DNA from: Bacillus sp. P14.5
GTDB lineage: Bacteria > Bacillota > Bacilli > Bacillales > Bacillaceae_B
DNA: 64,000 nucleotides
NCBI RefSeq assembly: GCF_003316765.1
Contig: NZ_NIJF01000060.1
Span: 62,001-126,000 of the forward strand
Direction: 5' to 3'
Positions 1 through 10,481 of this stretch are shown here, in pieces. The translations under genes and the position numbers were made by a program. Each line of letters starts with the position of its first letter. The first letter of the stretch is position 1. Below the pieces are notes generated by a model. The model had not been told where the DNA came from. It did not search any database and saw only the letters and a list, made by a program, of their open reading frames with translations.

Positions 1-65
1 ATGGCATTGTGAGCGTGCTGCTGTTTCTTGGTTCCATACTTCATCCTCTCGAAAAGAATATGCAT
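1..65 (-). CDS. Possible partial CDS at window edge
   Basis: An open frame starts with ATG at 65-63 on the minus strand and runs off the window, giving 21 codons (begins MHILFERMKYG). A purine-rich AAGGAAG lies about 9 bases upstream. Nothing identifies the product. On the plus strand positions 3-140 are also open and could be the tail of a hydrophobic protein, so the choice of strand is uncertain. Confidence 0.3.
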   Translation of the reverse strand, partial: MHILFERMKYGTKKQQHAHNA

Positions 66-388
66 CTCATTTCTTCCTTTCCTTGCTTATTTCTTGCGTC
101 AGCTTTGAAGCCCAATTCATTATTTTCATATTCCTATTGATGTCTCCATCAATGGAGCGCGTCATTTCTTTTTTTTTTTGCTTTTTACACCAATTAAATT
201 ATGTCATTCACCTCTTCAAAAGGTTACATATTAGAATGATGAAAAGTCAAAAAAGCTTCATTCTTTATTTAAATTTTTACATATTTTCATAATAAGTACT
301 CATAGTCATAAAATTTTAATACTTATATATTGATAAGGTATCCAACTAAGTATTATAATTAAATCAATCTTTTTCACGAGGTGGTTAA

Positions 389-568
389 ATGGAAAGTCAC
401 AGGAGTAAAAAAATTTCGAAACTTTATCGAAGGATCGTTACTTCTGATGAGACGAAAGCATTGCTGATCTATAATGGTTTGGACAGCAGCACGAAAGAGG
501 AACTGCAGCAGTTGATGAAAGAGATTGGCACAGAAAATACCAAGAGTATACTGAACAAAATCAGCTGA
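389..568 (+). CDS. Small hypothetical protein (59 aa)
   Basis: ATG at 389 follows a good ribosome binding site (GAGGTGG, 378-384). The 59-residue product starts MESHRSKKISKLYRR, is charged, and has no signal peptide or membrane segment. It contains helical, Glu/Lys-rich stretches. A perfect terminator lies 35 bases after the stop, which supports a real single-gene transcript. Family not recognised. Confidence 0.7.
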   Translation: MESHRSKKISKLYRRIVTSDETKALLIYNGLDSSTKEELQQLMKEIGTENTKSILNKIS

Positions 569-603
569 AATAGCACTTACTTTTAAATGAATCTTATAAA
601 CTA

Positions 604-642
604 AAGAACAAGCCTGAACTTCTGTTCAGGCTTGTTCTTTTT
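604..642. terminator. Bidirectional Rho-independent terminator
   Basis: A near-perfect 16-bp stem (AAGAACAAGCCTGAAC and its complement, 4-base loop) is followed by T5. It serves the 59-aa gene on the plus strand and the convergent SNF2 gene on the minus strand. Confidence 0.85.
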
Positions 643-698
643 CTAATTCACGAACCATCTCGCTTAGATATTCAAAATTTCCTTGATATCTTCTTCTG

Positions 699-3600
699 TC
701 AAGGCAGTTTCTTTTTCTCCTGGGAGTCAATCAATTCTTCGACCATATGCCTTTTTTTCTCCTGAAGTTCATTCATTTTTTCCTCTATGGTACCTCTTGC
801 CACCAGTTTTATGACCTGGACCGTATTTTTCTGTCCCATGCGGTGAGCCCGGTCTGCTGCCTGTTCCTCCACCGCTGGATTCCACCAGGTGTCATATAAG
901 ATGACTGTGTCGGCACTGTGGAGATTCAGGCCTGTGCCGCCGGCTTTAAGGGAAATGAGGAACACGTCGCGTTCTCCATCATTATAACGGCTGCATAACT
1001 GAATTCTCTCTTGGGAAGGAGTGTTGCCGTCCAGATAAAAGAATGGCACTCCGCTTCCTGCCAGCTCTCTTCCAATTAGGTCCAGCATTCTTGTGAATTG
1101 AGAAAAAATCAGTACTCTCCTGGCGGATTCCTTGGAATCTTCTAAAATCGACAGCAGCTGTTGAAGTTTGGCAGAATCTCCTTTGTACCCTTCCACAAAG
1201 AGGCTTGGATGGCAGCAGATTTGCCGAAGGCGCGTTATCCCCGCCAATATTTTAATCTTGTTCTTTCTGAGCGTGTCTTTATCCAAATGCTTTAGAGTAT
1301 CGTGCTTCAGTTTGGCCAGATAGGCAGCATAAAGCTTTTTTGTTCGGGAAGGAGTTCAATGGATTCTCTGCTCTCCATTTTGGCTGGAAGTTCAGCCAGC
1401 ACATCTTCCTTAACTCTTCGAAGCATGAACGGTCCTATACGGCGGGCGATTGTTTTCCTTGTTAATTGACTATAATCCTTTAACCCCAGGAAAAGCTGGG
1501 GAAATACTACATGGTAGATGGACCATAATTCCTCAATGGAATTCTCGATTGGTGTCCCGGACAAGGCAAATCGATGAGCAGCATCAATTTTTTTTACAGC
1601 CCTGGCTGTCTGGGTAACAGGGTTCTTGAAGTTTTGTGCCTCATCAAAAAATACAACGGAGAAGGCTTTCTTTTCAAACCATTGTATATCCCTTCTAAGC
1701 AGTGGATAAGAGATGATGATGACATCTGTTTCTCTGAAATCTTTCTGAAGTGCCTGCCTTTGCTTTTTATTGCCGTCCAGAACTACTGCATGAATGGAAG
1801 GGGTGAATTTTCTAAACTCAGCTAGCCAATTATATGTCAATGAAGAAGGACAAACTATCAATGCTGGACTGTCATGCTCCCGGATTGCAGGAAGAATCGA
1901 CTGGATAAATGCAATGCTCTGTATTGTTTTCCCGAGACCCATATCGTCAGCCAGTATACCCCCGAATCCATAATGGGCCAGCGTTTTCATCCATCGATAT
2001 CCTTCTTTTTGATAATCTCTTAAAATCGCAGCCAAATTATCGGGAATCTCAAAAGAAAGAGAACCGGGCTGCCGCAGACTGGCTAATAACTCACGGAAAG
2101 ATTTTTCGATTCTGAACACTTCGCTGGAGTCTATATGATCGAGGAGATCCAGGCATTGGTCCATAGGCAGGGCAAGCCCTTTGGCAAAGTCGATATGATC
2201 GGCTTGTGAATTTCTCAGGAAGCGCTGAATCTCTTGAATTTCCTTTGTTTCCAAAGAAAGAAGTGAACCACTCTGCAGCCGGTAATATTTCCGCTGCTCC
2301 TGTAAAGCGGATAGCAGCTCATGTACTTCCCTTTCAGGTATCCCATCCATATCGAACTTGAACTCCAGCCAGTTCATCCGGTCCCTTTTTACCTTAACTC
2401 GGATTTTTGGTGCTGTCTTTCTAGGGGCAAGTCGGTTTCTGACAGCAGTGGTAGCATATATTCCTGCAAGCTTTTTCAGCTTCGGTACCATGTAATACAG
2501 AAACTCATATTCCAGTTCTTCATTATGGAGAATGTACCCTCCCTCTGTTTTGGCGAAGGAGCTATCCTCCATGAGTGACAAGATCTCCTTTTCCTTCTCG
2601 GTGTCCCTCACCAGCATATGCCCCGTTGGCACTGCTTTTGCCTCAAGAGGGTTGATGACGATATTTTCATATTGAAATTCGAGCCCGGCGAGCAGCCTGT
2701 TTTTCACTCTATCGAGATACAGCTTGGCCACAAGTGGGGTTGTCATATATTTTTTCTAAGTGATCCACTAATCTCAACTGTTCCCAGTTTTTTTAAGTCG
2801 ACAGCCACTTTTTCAAGAAAGTATCCTATCCGGCTTGGAGGTATCCGTATCTTGCTGGCTCCTGATCTCTCCAGCATAACTTTGATCTCAGCAAGCCTTG
2901 TGCAGTCTTCTAGTGGAAGCGGATATAGCTCTCCCTCACAGAACACCGCACTATATGAAAGGAACACAACCATCCATTGAAGGCCTCTTACCTTCAAGTA
3001 GTAGTTCCCTTCGTCATCATCAAACGTGAATTGAAGAGGAAGCAGGTTTTCCGAAATCGCAAGGCCGTTGAACAGTTGGCCGGCATCGTTGATGATGACA
3101 TCCTCAGATCCCTGTAATAGTGGCTGAAGATACTGCCAGGACGTTGGGGGGATGAGCAGAAGCTCTTTCAGTTCCTGCTCTTGGGAATGTTCCTCTCTGT
3201 ACACTTTTTCATCATGAACGACTCTTATAAGTTGTGTGATAACGTCATTGGTTTCTCTTGAAAAACAATAAACATGAGGGTCGTACATAAAATCTCTGGA
3301 TATCTGATAGGTTTGCCCGTCTCTAACTCTTTTTAAAAAGGATCGAAAATCAGAGACCCGTCTGCGATTGATCATTAATTTAATAGAAAATAAGTATTGC
3401 CCGTCTGTTGTTCTAATTGGTTTTAAAGTGAATTCAACGTCCATCACACTTCTGGTTTCAAAGTGCCGTTTATGCCCGCTGGATTTCTTTTTATTCTCGA
3501 ACAGGGTTAGAAATCCTTCTGAGAGATCATGTTCCCCGCTTTGTCTTTCTTTTAGGGCGATGAGCACAGCGGCAACGTGCTGGCATTCAAGGGTGAACGA

Positions 3601-3819
3601 GGAAAGTTTAGGGCAGGTGCAGGCTGTATGAATTTCTCCACTGGAGGTTCGGCTGATGGTTACATGGAAATCTTCCGAACTTTTCACAATTGCCTTGCAG
3701 GCAGCGTCATGATTTTCTGTTATTTCAACGGCATTTTTTTTAAAGTAAGCTTCCCCTCTTTTGAAGGAGACACTGCCGCATTTTTTTGTAATGATCTTGG
3801 TAGTCATTTTGATGTTCAA
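699..3819 (-). pseudogene. SNF2-family helicase with SWIM zinc finger, broken by two frameshifts
   Basis: Three consecutive minus-strand fragments together make a ~1,055-residue SNF2 helicase, the usual length for the SWIM-SNF2_assoc-helicase type. Fragment 1 (3819-2743, TTG start after AAGGAG) has a SWIM zinc finger, C67-x-C69...C79-x-H81, and the first half of the SNF2-associated domain. Fragment 2 (2746-1307) completes that domain and carries Walker A DDMGLGKT (~residues 267-274), the DEAQ box and an ALSGTP motif. Fragment 3 (1286-699, frame opening near 1333) is the second RecA lobe with GGTGLNL and RAHRMGQ motifs. The breaks are in T6 runs at 2750-2755 and 1336-1341; one extra A (sense strand) at each restores a continuous reading frame with family-like sequence. 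Known role of the family: dsDNA translocase/remodeller. Fragments 1 and 2 overlap as ATGA, so coupled separate genes is an alternative, but the break splits a domain. Confidence 0.85.
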
Positions 3820-3961
3820 TGGTTTTCTCCTTCCGTCAGAGAGGTCTTTGCTAAGAGCATTTTAACATATTTTATTGTGGTGCAAGGAAAAGAAGTTTCA
3901 TTAAAAGAAGGTAAAAGCATTCGCAGCTTTATTAAATATTCTTATTCGGATTTAACTATGT

Positions 3962-3998
3962 AAAAAGAAGTGGACGAAATCATCAATTGATTTCGTCC
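3962..3998 (-). terminator. Terminator after DUF2268 lipoprotein
   Basis: GGACGAAATCA pairs with TGATTTCGTCC at 3972-3998; on the minus strand it is followed by ACTTCTTTTT. It lies downstream of the minus-strand gene ending at 4168. Confidence 0.6.
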
Positions 3999-4033
3999 GT
4001 TAGTGATAGATTCTTTTTCTATCTTGATATCTT

Positions 4034-4135
4034 CTGGTATGTAAGAAAAGAGCTGCTCAGCAATTTCTAAGAGGAAATCCTGCTAGTAAGGCAGGATTTC
4101 AGGAACTCAGGGTTTTCCTGGAACAGCAAACAATA
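4034..4135 (+). mobile_element. Degenerate copy of the MITE-like repeat (family 1)
   Basis: Recognisable pieces are the GTAAGAAAAGAGCTGCTC block near 4040 and an AACAGCAAACAAT block near 4122. The middle is diverged and the left inverted repeat is missing. It lies between two minus-strand genes. Confidence 0.45.
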
Positions 4136-4167
4136 CTAAAAGAACGTTCAGAGAAGAAATCTGTTAG

Positions 4168-5130
4168 TTATTGATAATGTTCTGTGTAATTGCCTTTTTC
4201 AAAGATTTCTTTTCCGTTAAGGCTTGTCCAATCCAAAGGTTCACTTTCTGGATGCCTATCTATATAAGATTTTACCATTTTATACCCTTCCGAATAGCCA
4301 TATAGCTGCGGCAGACCATTTCCGCCAAAAATAATCTCCAGGGATCTGTTATTATTATGCCTGTCTAAATCCCCTTCAATCTGCGACCAATATTTCTTGT
4401 GGTATTCTTCATTGACAGGAGTTCCTTGTATATCAGGAAATACAATCTTTTCAAACATTACTGCTTTTCCTTCGAACACAAGATTATCAAGCACCGTCTG
4501 CTGCTTTCCGCTGGTTAAATATTTTTCAGCCCAGAAACTATGATGGTATTCATGTGCTGTCACAGCCTTTAAGTAGTCTTCTGTAAAGTATTGGGAGTAA
4601 AGAATGCTGATTTTTCCGGAACCAACGGTCACTGCAGTGGAATTGTTCCTGCTGATACTGGGGAAAATGCAGACATTTGTTTCCTTACCTGCAGGAAGAA
4701 GGTCAGCTGATTTGATTAATGCTTCTTTTATCGATTCGATATATTGGCTGTTTTCAATCTTCTCATTCAGCTTCCTCACCCTGTCGAGGGAATGAGGAAC
4801 TTGACCGGTGATGATTTCAGACATGTGATAAAACTCTCCGTTCGCAAAACACTGCTGGTAAATCGGATCGACCACTTCCTTTTGATAGAGGTCTTTCTGA
4901 TTTGTGTCTTTGTTTATATCCAAGGCATTTATGTAATTTCCGTAGAGCTTAAAGGCGTCAATAATATGGAAGGATTGTCCATTACCAGGGTGTTTGAAAG
5001 AGTGTGTTAAATCTTCCACTTTGATACCTTCATCCTTTTTCTTCTCAGCTACTTCGTATGTCCCGGCTGTCTTATCTGTACAAGCAGCCAACAGCAAACT
5101 TCCAGCCAGTATTAGTAGTATACGTCTCAT
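4168..5130 (-). CDS. DUF2268 family lipoprotein, predicted zinc protease
   Basis: 320 aa with a lipoprotein signal peptide ending LLLAAC (lipidated Cys ~17), so it should sit on the outer face of the membrane. The motif HEYHH near residue 200 fits the HExxH-like zinc site of the DUF2268 predicted protease family. ATG at 5130 has AAAGGGG upstream. It is divergent from padR/chrA. Substrate unknown; the protease role is inferred from family and motif. Confidence 0.8.
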   Translation of the reverse strand: MRRILLILAGSLLLAACTDKTAGTYEVAEKKKDEGIKVEDLTHSFKHPGNGQSFHIIDAFKLYGNYINALDINKDTNQKDLYQKEVVDPIYQQCFANGEFYHMSEIITGQVPHSLDRVRKLNEKIENSQYIESIKEALIKSADLLPAGKETNVCIFPSISRNNSTAVTVGSGKISILYSQYFTEDYLKAVTAHEYHHSFWAEKYLTSGKQQTVLDNLVFEGKAVMFEKIVFPDIQGTPVNEEYHKKYWSQIEGDLDRHNNNRSLEIIFGGNGLPQLYGYSEGYKMVKSYIDRHPESEPLDWTSLNGKEIFEKGNYTEHYQ

Positions 5131-5266
5131 TGTTTTCCCCTTTTATTGAGTTCCTGCTATTATACCATAAAGTTCCAATTTGTTACTTATAAATGCTTCT
5201 ATATTAAATCTATGTAAATCTTTCTCTTCTCCCTTGAATAAGGGACAGTTTTTTAAATATACTACT

Positions 5267-5285
5267 AATATCGGAATTCGATATT
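5267..5285. promoter_or_regulatory. Palindromic operator, probable PadR site
   Basis: AATATCG-GAATT-CGATATT is a perfect inverted repeat (7-bp arms), 35 bases before the padR-type start and between two divergent genes. Its position fits autoregulation by the adjacent PadR protein; this is inferred. Confidence 0.55.
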
Positions 5286-5319
5286 GATTTTCGAAATTAA
5301 TGCCGAGGAGGAGTCAGAT

Positions 5320-5640
5320 ATGGAGGATAAAGTTTTGAGAAAATTGTTTCTCGGTTTCATTCATATTCATATCCTGCATCACGCTAAAGAGCATCCAGTA
5401 TACGGAACATGGATGACAGAGGAACTGAGAGAGCACGGTTATAATATCAGTGCCGGCACGCTCTATCCAATTCTTCACTCAATGGAGACAGATGGACTCC
5501 TTGTCAAAGAGGATAAAAATGTTGAAGGAAAGATTAGAAAGTATTACACGACTACTGATAAAGGTACTGAAATTCTAGAGGAAGCCCGGAAAAAAGCGTA
5601 TGAATTATTTAAAGAAATTAACAGCAGTGACAAAGAATAA
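5320..5640 (+). CDS. PadR family transcriptional regulator
   Basis: ATG at 5320 is preceded by GAGGAGG, so the upstream 12 in-frame codons are excluded. The 106-aa product has the PadR winged helix: YGTWMTEELREHGYNISAGTLYPILHSMETDGLL is the recognition-helix region, followed by a wing (GKIRKYYTTTDKG) and a short C-terminal helix. It is 18 bases upstream of chrA, with which it forms an operon, so it probably represses the chromate transporter and itself via the palindrome at 5267. Confidence 0.9.
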   Translation: MEDKVLRKLFLGFIHIHILHHAKEHPVYGTWMTEELREHGYNISAGTLYPILHSMETDGLLVKEDKNVEGKIRKYYTTTDKGTEILEEARKKAYELFKEINSSDKE

Positions 5641-5658
5641 TGAAAAGAAGGTGAAAAC

Positions 5659-6843
5659 ATGAAACAGAAAACAAGCCTTAAAGCTCTTTTGGAAATACTT
5701 ATCATCTCGACCAGGCTTGGACTTACCTCATTTGGCGGCCCAGTCGCCCACTTAGGGTATTTTCATAATGAATATATATTGAGAAAGAAATGGATGGATG
5801 AAAAAAGCTACGCCGATTTGGTTGCGCTTTGTCAATTCCTTCCCGGCCCGGCGAGCAGCCAGGTCGGAATCGGAATAGGAGTTATGCGCGCAGGAGCATT
5901 GGGTGGGATCGTCTCCTTTATCGGCTTTACACTCCCTTCAGTTATTGCGCTTATCTTATTCGCCGTACTGCTTACAGAAGTGGACGTCATGAACGCCGGC
6001 TGGATACAAGGGCTGAAAATTGTAGCGGTGGCGGTGGTAGCTCATGCCATCTTAGGAATGTCTGAAAAGCTCACTCCAGACCTGCCGCGGAAAACCTTGG
6101 CATTGCTTGCGTTAATAGTAACGCTGTTATGGCAAAGCGCCGTTTCACAGGTTGCTGTGATTCTTATAGCGGGTATAGCAGGTTTCTTATTGTTTAAAAA
6201 TCATGCAGCCGAGAAGGATTCTGAGTTAAAAGTTCCTATCACAAAGAGGTTTGCCTTGATCTGCTTGACGTTGTTCTTTACGCTGCTGATTCTGCTGCCG
6301 ATGCTTAGAGAAGCAACTGCCCTCGACTGGATTGCTATGTTCGACAGTTTCTACCGGTCCGGGTCATTGGTTTTTGGAGGAGGCCACGTGGTCCTTCCTT
6401 TACTGGAACAAGAATTTGTCCCTTCTGGCTGGCTGAGTGAAGAAACTTTTCTGGCAGGTTACGGTGCAGCTCAGGCAGTGCCTGGCCCGCTGTTTACCTT
6501 TGCTGCATATCTGGGTGCTGTCATAAATGGATGGCAAGGAGGCTTGATTGCCACAATTGCCATTTTCCTCCCGGCATTTCTATTAATTTTTGGTACACTG
6601 CCCTTCTGGGACTCTCTGCGGAGAAATCCCAAAATCAAAGGTGCTTTGATGGGAGTCAATGCGGCAGTCATCGGAATTCTGATTTCGGCTTTTTACCACC
6701 CGATCTGGACCAGCTCGATCCTTGCACCAATTGACTTCGCATTTGCAGCCGTACTGTTCAGTATGCTGGTGTACTGGAAGCTTCCTCCTTGGATGGTAGT
6801 GTTAACGGGAGCAATTGGAGGCTGGTTGATCGGAATGATATAA
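5659..6843 (+). CDS. chrA: Chromate transporter ChrA
   Basis: 394 aa, the length of the two-domain (bidomain) CHR transporters. Each half begins with a family signature: SFGGPVAHLGYF near residue 26 and VFGGGHVVLPLLE near 238, with GPASSQVG and VPGPLFTFAAYLG following. About ten hydrophobic segments. Known role of the family: export of chromate from the cytoplasm. Ribosome binding site GAAGGTG; co-transcribed with the PadR gene just upstream. Confidence 0.92.
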   Translation: MKQKTSLKALLEILIISTRLGLTSFGGPVAHLGYFHNEYILRKKWMDEKSYADLVALCQFLPGPASSQVGIGIGVMRAGALGGIVSFIGFTLPSVIALILFAVLLTEVDVMNAGWIQGLKIVAVAVVAHAILGMSEKLTPDLPRKTLALLALIVTLLWQSAVSQVAVILIAGIAGFLLFKNHAAEKDSELKVPITKRFALICLTLFFTLLILLPMLREATALDWIAMFDSFYRSGSLVFGGGHVVLPLLEQEFVPSGWLSEETFLAGYGAAQAVPGPLFTFAAYLGAVINGWQGGLIATIAIFLPAFLLIFGTLPFWDSLRRNPKIKGALMGVNAAVIGILISAFYHPIWTSSILAPIDFAFAAVLFSMLVYWKLPPWMVVLTGAIGGWLIGMI

Positions 6844-6956
6844 CATTAAAATACTGCCTCCTGGTAACTTGCTGGGTGCTTGAATAAGAGAATCAAAGGC
6901 CGCTTCCGCAATAAGGTTTACTCCATCAGGCGCCTGCCCAGAGGAGTCGGATTTCT

Positions 6957-7151
6957 AAAAATAAGGGAAGTTTTTTCCGTTAATTACAAATACAAGCTTA
7001 TTCTGGGAGTAAATAAAGGAAGTTTATTCTCTTATTTGATGGAAAAGCACATTTTTCTAGCCTGTGAAGCGATTTAAGGGAAATATATTCCCCTATTTTA
7101 GCTGTTTTCAGTGTTTATTAGTAAATAAGAGAACTTTTTTCCTCTATTTAC
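6957..7151. repeat. Palindrome array A1 (4 units)
   Basis: Four AT-rich hairpins, centres near 6971, 7025, 7085 and 7135 (spacing 50-60), each of the form AAATAAGGGAA-loop-TTCCCTTATTT with variation; the last is GTAAATAAGAGAA...TTCCTCTATTTAC. The linkers are not alike. Same type as array A2 at 13.2 kb. It lies downstream of chrA. A 65-codon plus-strand reading frame (6880-7077) across the array is probably chance. Confidence 0.7.
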
Positions 7152-7284
7152 TATCCCAAATTCTGAACCGCCTTGATAAGCAACCGATCACTGCTCCACA
7201 TTTCTTTGAGTAATCAGCATCTTTCCTGGCAGGCAAATGCTAAAGCTGATGTGATAAGAAGAGACATATACAATGCTTTCAAAC

Positions 7285-7333
7285 AAAAAAGTCAACTGTT
7301 CTTCCTATTTATGGAAGGGTAGTTGACTTTTTC
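7285..7333 (+). terminator. Isolated terminator-like hairpin
   Basis: AAAAAGTCAACT pairs with AGTTGACTTTTT around a loop that contains a second small stem (CTTCC/GGAAG). It works on either strand by sequence. No gene directly precedes it on the plus strand except chrA 440 bases away. I see nothing else in 7152-7505. Confidence 0.55.
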
Positions 7334-7505
7334 TTTGTGATTAATACTTAGATACCATTTTCTGTGGCCACATAGCTTCAGGGTGGTCTTTCTAATGTTT
7401 TTCAAACTCCTAAGTTACAAGGCTGCATGAATATCGCAATCTGATGTTGTAGGAATATTCCCTGTCTGAATTTGAATTAACGCTTGTTGTATCTTGTGCA
7501 GTTAC

Positions 7506-8064
7506 TCACTGAAAGACTTTTACCTTATTCCAAGTCGATGGCCAATTCTTCTTTATGATTCGGTCTTCATAAATGGATGCGAGATGTCTTGAGGTTTTAA
7601 AATGTGGAGTGGATCTGATTTCCATGTTTATTACGTCTTCCAACCCATGTGGAGCAGTAAGAATTAAGTTTTTCCTGCCGTCCAGCTTTACTCCCAAAGC
7701 AGTGGCGGTTTCAGGGAATTTGGAAATGGCGTCTACTGTTGAAGTGTAAGGGGGCAGATTATTGATGATGTGCATCCTGGCTTCATTTTTCACAGACCAG
7801 CGGACACCCGGAAGTAACTCTGCCAACTCATCCTCAAGCCTTTTTTCAATCGTTTCGTCAATCTGTGCAGAATCAAAGTAGACTACATCTATATCAGGGG
7901 TTTCTGTTCTAATTTCGAAGCCGTGCAGCGTATCCCAAATCTTTGATCTACCCGGCGCAAATCCACCAGTCAGGTAAATTTAATGTGCTGGCAGCCTCTA
8001 GAATATCCATCATCCACTTATCTTCTTTTATTAGATTAAGAATATCCATTTCGTTTGTAATCAT
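7506..8064 (-). pseudogene. Nucleotidyltransferase family protein (DUF925), frameshifted
   Basis: ATG at 8064 follows GGAGGG. The frame reads MITNEMDILNLI ... WWICAG and then meets a stop near 7954. The downstream frame continues RSKIWDTLHGFE ... PDIDVVYFD and ends at 7506. The family has GFVRSKIWD at the junction, so five bases are missing; restored length would be ~187 aa. The D-x-D of the nucleotidyltransferase core (TPDIDVVYFD) survives. A 5-bp deletion is unlikely to be a read error, so I call a true pseudogene. Confidence 0.8.
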
Positions 8065-8273
8065 TCTAATCCCTCCAACGCGAACGTATATTCCTATGAT
8101 AACATATGCTCAGGTGCAGGATAAGTTTTACTTTTAGAAAGACTCTTCTCCCATTTAATATTACTCTTAAAATTACTTTAAGCATGAATAGAGCAACTAC
8201 CCCATTAGAAAGAAATTTTTAATATCAATGTGGAAAGCAACACAATATTCGTAAAAAACCTTATGTAAAGAAT

Positions 8274-8300
8274 AAAAAAGAGCGGAAATCACTTCCGCTC
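8274..8300 (-). terminator. Terminator overlapping the FUSC stop codon
   Basis: On the minus strand GAGCGGAAG...CTTCCGCTC is followed by T6. The stem's 5' arm encodes the last codons of the FUSC gene and the stop codon lies within the hairpin. Confidence 0.85.
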
Positions 8301-10481
8301 CCCTGCCCCTAATTCTTTCCCAAGGGCTGCTATTGATTTGTTGATCCGCCAAATATAGTACATATGATGAATCAAGTCTATCTTTCCTCTCTGTCTGCTT
8401 GGCGACAGAGTTTCAATCAGGTCTCTTTCCTCATCCAGGCTCCAAAACAGTGAATCATTCTCTTTTTCTTTTATAAGATCTTGGAGTAGATCAATGTTTT
8501 TTCGTAATTTTTCTTCTGTTTTTTTGATCACGTCCTGCAATTCAGCAGGCAGCGCTCCAGTTGTTGGTTTCCTATGAGAGGATGCCAGCAAGTGTTTGGC
8601 ATAATAATTAATGGCAGTTACGACAAGCATCCATCTGCTGATTCCGGATTTTCTCATCGAGTCCGGCCTTTGGAGAAGTGACTGTGCTTCATCTTTGATT
8701 ACCTGGAGCTTTTGATCTATATCGAAGGCTTGGTCAGTAAGCTCTTTAGGTTCTTTTGTTAGAAATGATTGTAAATAATCAGATGTATACTCTTTTAACT
8801 CCTCAAGAAAATCATCGAAAGACTCGGTAACTTTATCTGTCGTTTTTTTCGGCAGTATGTATGCGGATACCAGCAGCGCGATAAGTGCTCCAGCAATGGT
8901 ATCGATCACTCTGGCGGAAATCAGTTCAACGCTGATGCCTCCCAGCAAGAGATCATACATGAACGCAATCAGCATGGTGATAAAAAAGCTCATCCAAGTG
9001 TACGAAACAGTAAATACGTAAAATGTCAGAAAGATGACGAGAAAGAGCAGAAATACTTCAAGAATCACATTTCCGGTCACAAGCTTTGCGGCAATGAATC
9101 CGGCTATAGCTCCTAACACTGTACCAAATGAGCGCTGAAAGCCTTTTACATAAGTTCTCCCTACTGATTCTGTACCAATTTGAATGATGAAAGTGGTCAA
9201 AAGCACCCAATATGGCTGAACGGGAGAGATGATATGTCCCGTGATAATGGCAAGGATTCCAGCGACTACCGATTGTATCGCCTTCCTTGTAGATGGTTTT
9301 AATGTCTTAGTTTCTTCATCCTTTTTGTCCTTGTTATCAATATCCTCTTCTAAAGGCTCATCATTTTTTTCTTTATTGTCGTGAATGAGTTCATCTGATG
9401 TCAAAGACTCCTGAATGGTTACGGCAGCATCGACAACATGGTTGGCGATTGACTCGATTCTTCTTAAAGGATAAACCCATTTTGGTGGTTCTTCCTCCGA
9501 ATTAAGTACTTCAGCAAGAAGTAACCGAAGCTCTTGTACAGCAGATTCTGCATCCTGAAGAGCATGTGAGGAGTAACTTTGCGAAAGCACCTTCGTATCT
9601 CTTAGAGAACGGATGATCCAAACCACCAATTCTTTAATATGATTTTGTTCAAAGGCATCTAGATTCCTCAATTTTTCTACTGAACTCTTGAGTGTTTGAA
9701 CGAGCATCTCAGCGTCAAAGATATAGAGTCGTAATTGGGAAGCAGTAATTCCAGGCCAAAGTTTCATCAAGTCTTCATCATTGATATCGGCTGCTACCAT
9801 TCTGGAGTACTCGTTTAACCTTTGTACATTTTTATCCAGGAGTTTCTTATCCTTGTCCTTGTTATCAGGTTCTTCGATCATTTGAATTAAAAGTGTTAAA
9901 ACTAAGTTTGTCTGAATGTGAAAAGAACGCATTCCCCTTCTTAACTCATGAGCGGATCCTTTGAAGATCACAAAATTATAGAGGAATGAGAAAAGCACTC
10001 CGCAAACCACCCCTATATAAAACCAGGACAAATGAGCAGCATCCAATCTTAAAATGGATGAAAAATAGGTAGTCATAAAGCCGGTCATGCCCATTGAAAA
10101 ATAGCGGATTTGATACTTAGAAAAATAAAATGCACTAAAGATTATGAGGACCATCAACACGTTCAGAAAAAAAGGATGAGCGGCTGAAAGTGAACCAAGC
10201 GTAATCCCTAAAGCAGCGCTTAATCCGATAAGGAAGGTAGTGACTTTCTTTTTTGCCAGCGTATCGTCCATTACCAGCATGATGGACAACAAACCCACCA
10301 TACCTGCAACGATAGCGGGGGTGACAGTGCCATAATTATATATCGTAAGTAAGAGCATCATGATAAAGACGGAAGTGATGATGCTGATCGTTGTTTTTCC
10401 CGCAGACTGAAATCTTTTTCTTCCTGGATCAGATGCAAGAAAACGCCCGATCCAGATAGGCTGGTTATGTATTCGTTTCAT
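8289..10481 (-). CDS. FUSC family membrane protein (putative aromatic/organic anion exporter)
   Basis: 730 aa with two membrane blocks of about five to six helices each (~residues 30-175 and ~400-540), separated by a long soluble region with a very charged Asp/Glu/Lys linker (~375-390) and followed by a ~190-residue cytosolic tail. This doubled layout is that of FUSC/YccS-like proteins, some of which export aromatic acids. The signature region HIISPVQPYWVLLTTFIIQ...GRTYVKGFQR starts the second block. ATG at 10481. Substrate unknown. Confidence 0.85.
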   Translation of the reverse strand: MKRIHNQPIWIGRFLASDPGRKRFQSAGKTTISIITSVFIMMLLLTIYNYGTVTPAIVAGMVGLLSIMLVMDDTLAKKKVTTFLIGLSAALGITLGSLSAAHPFFLNVLMVLIIFSAFYFSKYQIRYFSMGMTGFMTTYFSSILRLDAAHLSWFYIGVVCGVLFSFLYNFVIFKGSAHELRRGMRSFHIQTNLVLTLLIQMIEEPDNKDKDKKLLDKNVQRLNEYSRMVAADINDEDLMKLWPGITASQLRLYIFDAEMLVQTLKSSVEKLRNLDAFEQNHIKELVVWIIRSLRDTKVLSQSYSSHALQDAESAVQELRLLLAEVLNSEEEPPKWVYPLRRIESIANHVVDAAVTIQESLTSDELIHDNKEKNDEPLEEDIDNKDKKDEETKTLKPSTRKAIQSVVAGILAIITGHIISPVQPYWVLLTTFIIQIGTESVGRTYVKGFQRSFGTVLGAIAGFIAAKLVTGNVILEVFLLFLVIFLTFYVFTVSYTWMSFFITMLIAFMYDLLLGGISVELISARVIDTIAGALIALLVSAYILPKKTTDKVTESFDDFLEELKEYTSDYLQSFLTKEPKELTDQAFDIDQKLQVIKDEAQSLLQRPDSMRKSGISRWMLVVTAINYYAKHLLASSHRKPTTGALPAELQDVIKKTEEKLRKNIDLLQDLIKEKENDSLFWSLDEERDLIETLSPSRQRGKIDLIHHMYYIWRINKSIAALGKELGAGERK

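Noticed and set aside
1330-1345. Programmed -1 ribosomal frameshift in the helicase at an A6G run
   Set aside because: The A AAA AAG heptamer is not in the right zero frame, and a second identical-type break at 2750 and others elsewhere make sequencing error or mutation simpler.
2743-2746. Two coupled genes (SWIM protein and helicase) with ATGA overlap
   Set aside because: The junction falls inside the SNF2-associated domain and one added A gives a continuous family-like protein; kept only as an alternative.
6880-7077. 65-codon plus-strand reading frame
   Set aside because: No ribosome site, and it overlaps the palindrome array with low-complexity translation.
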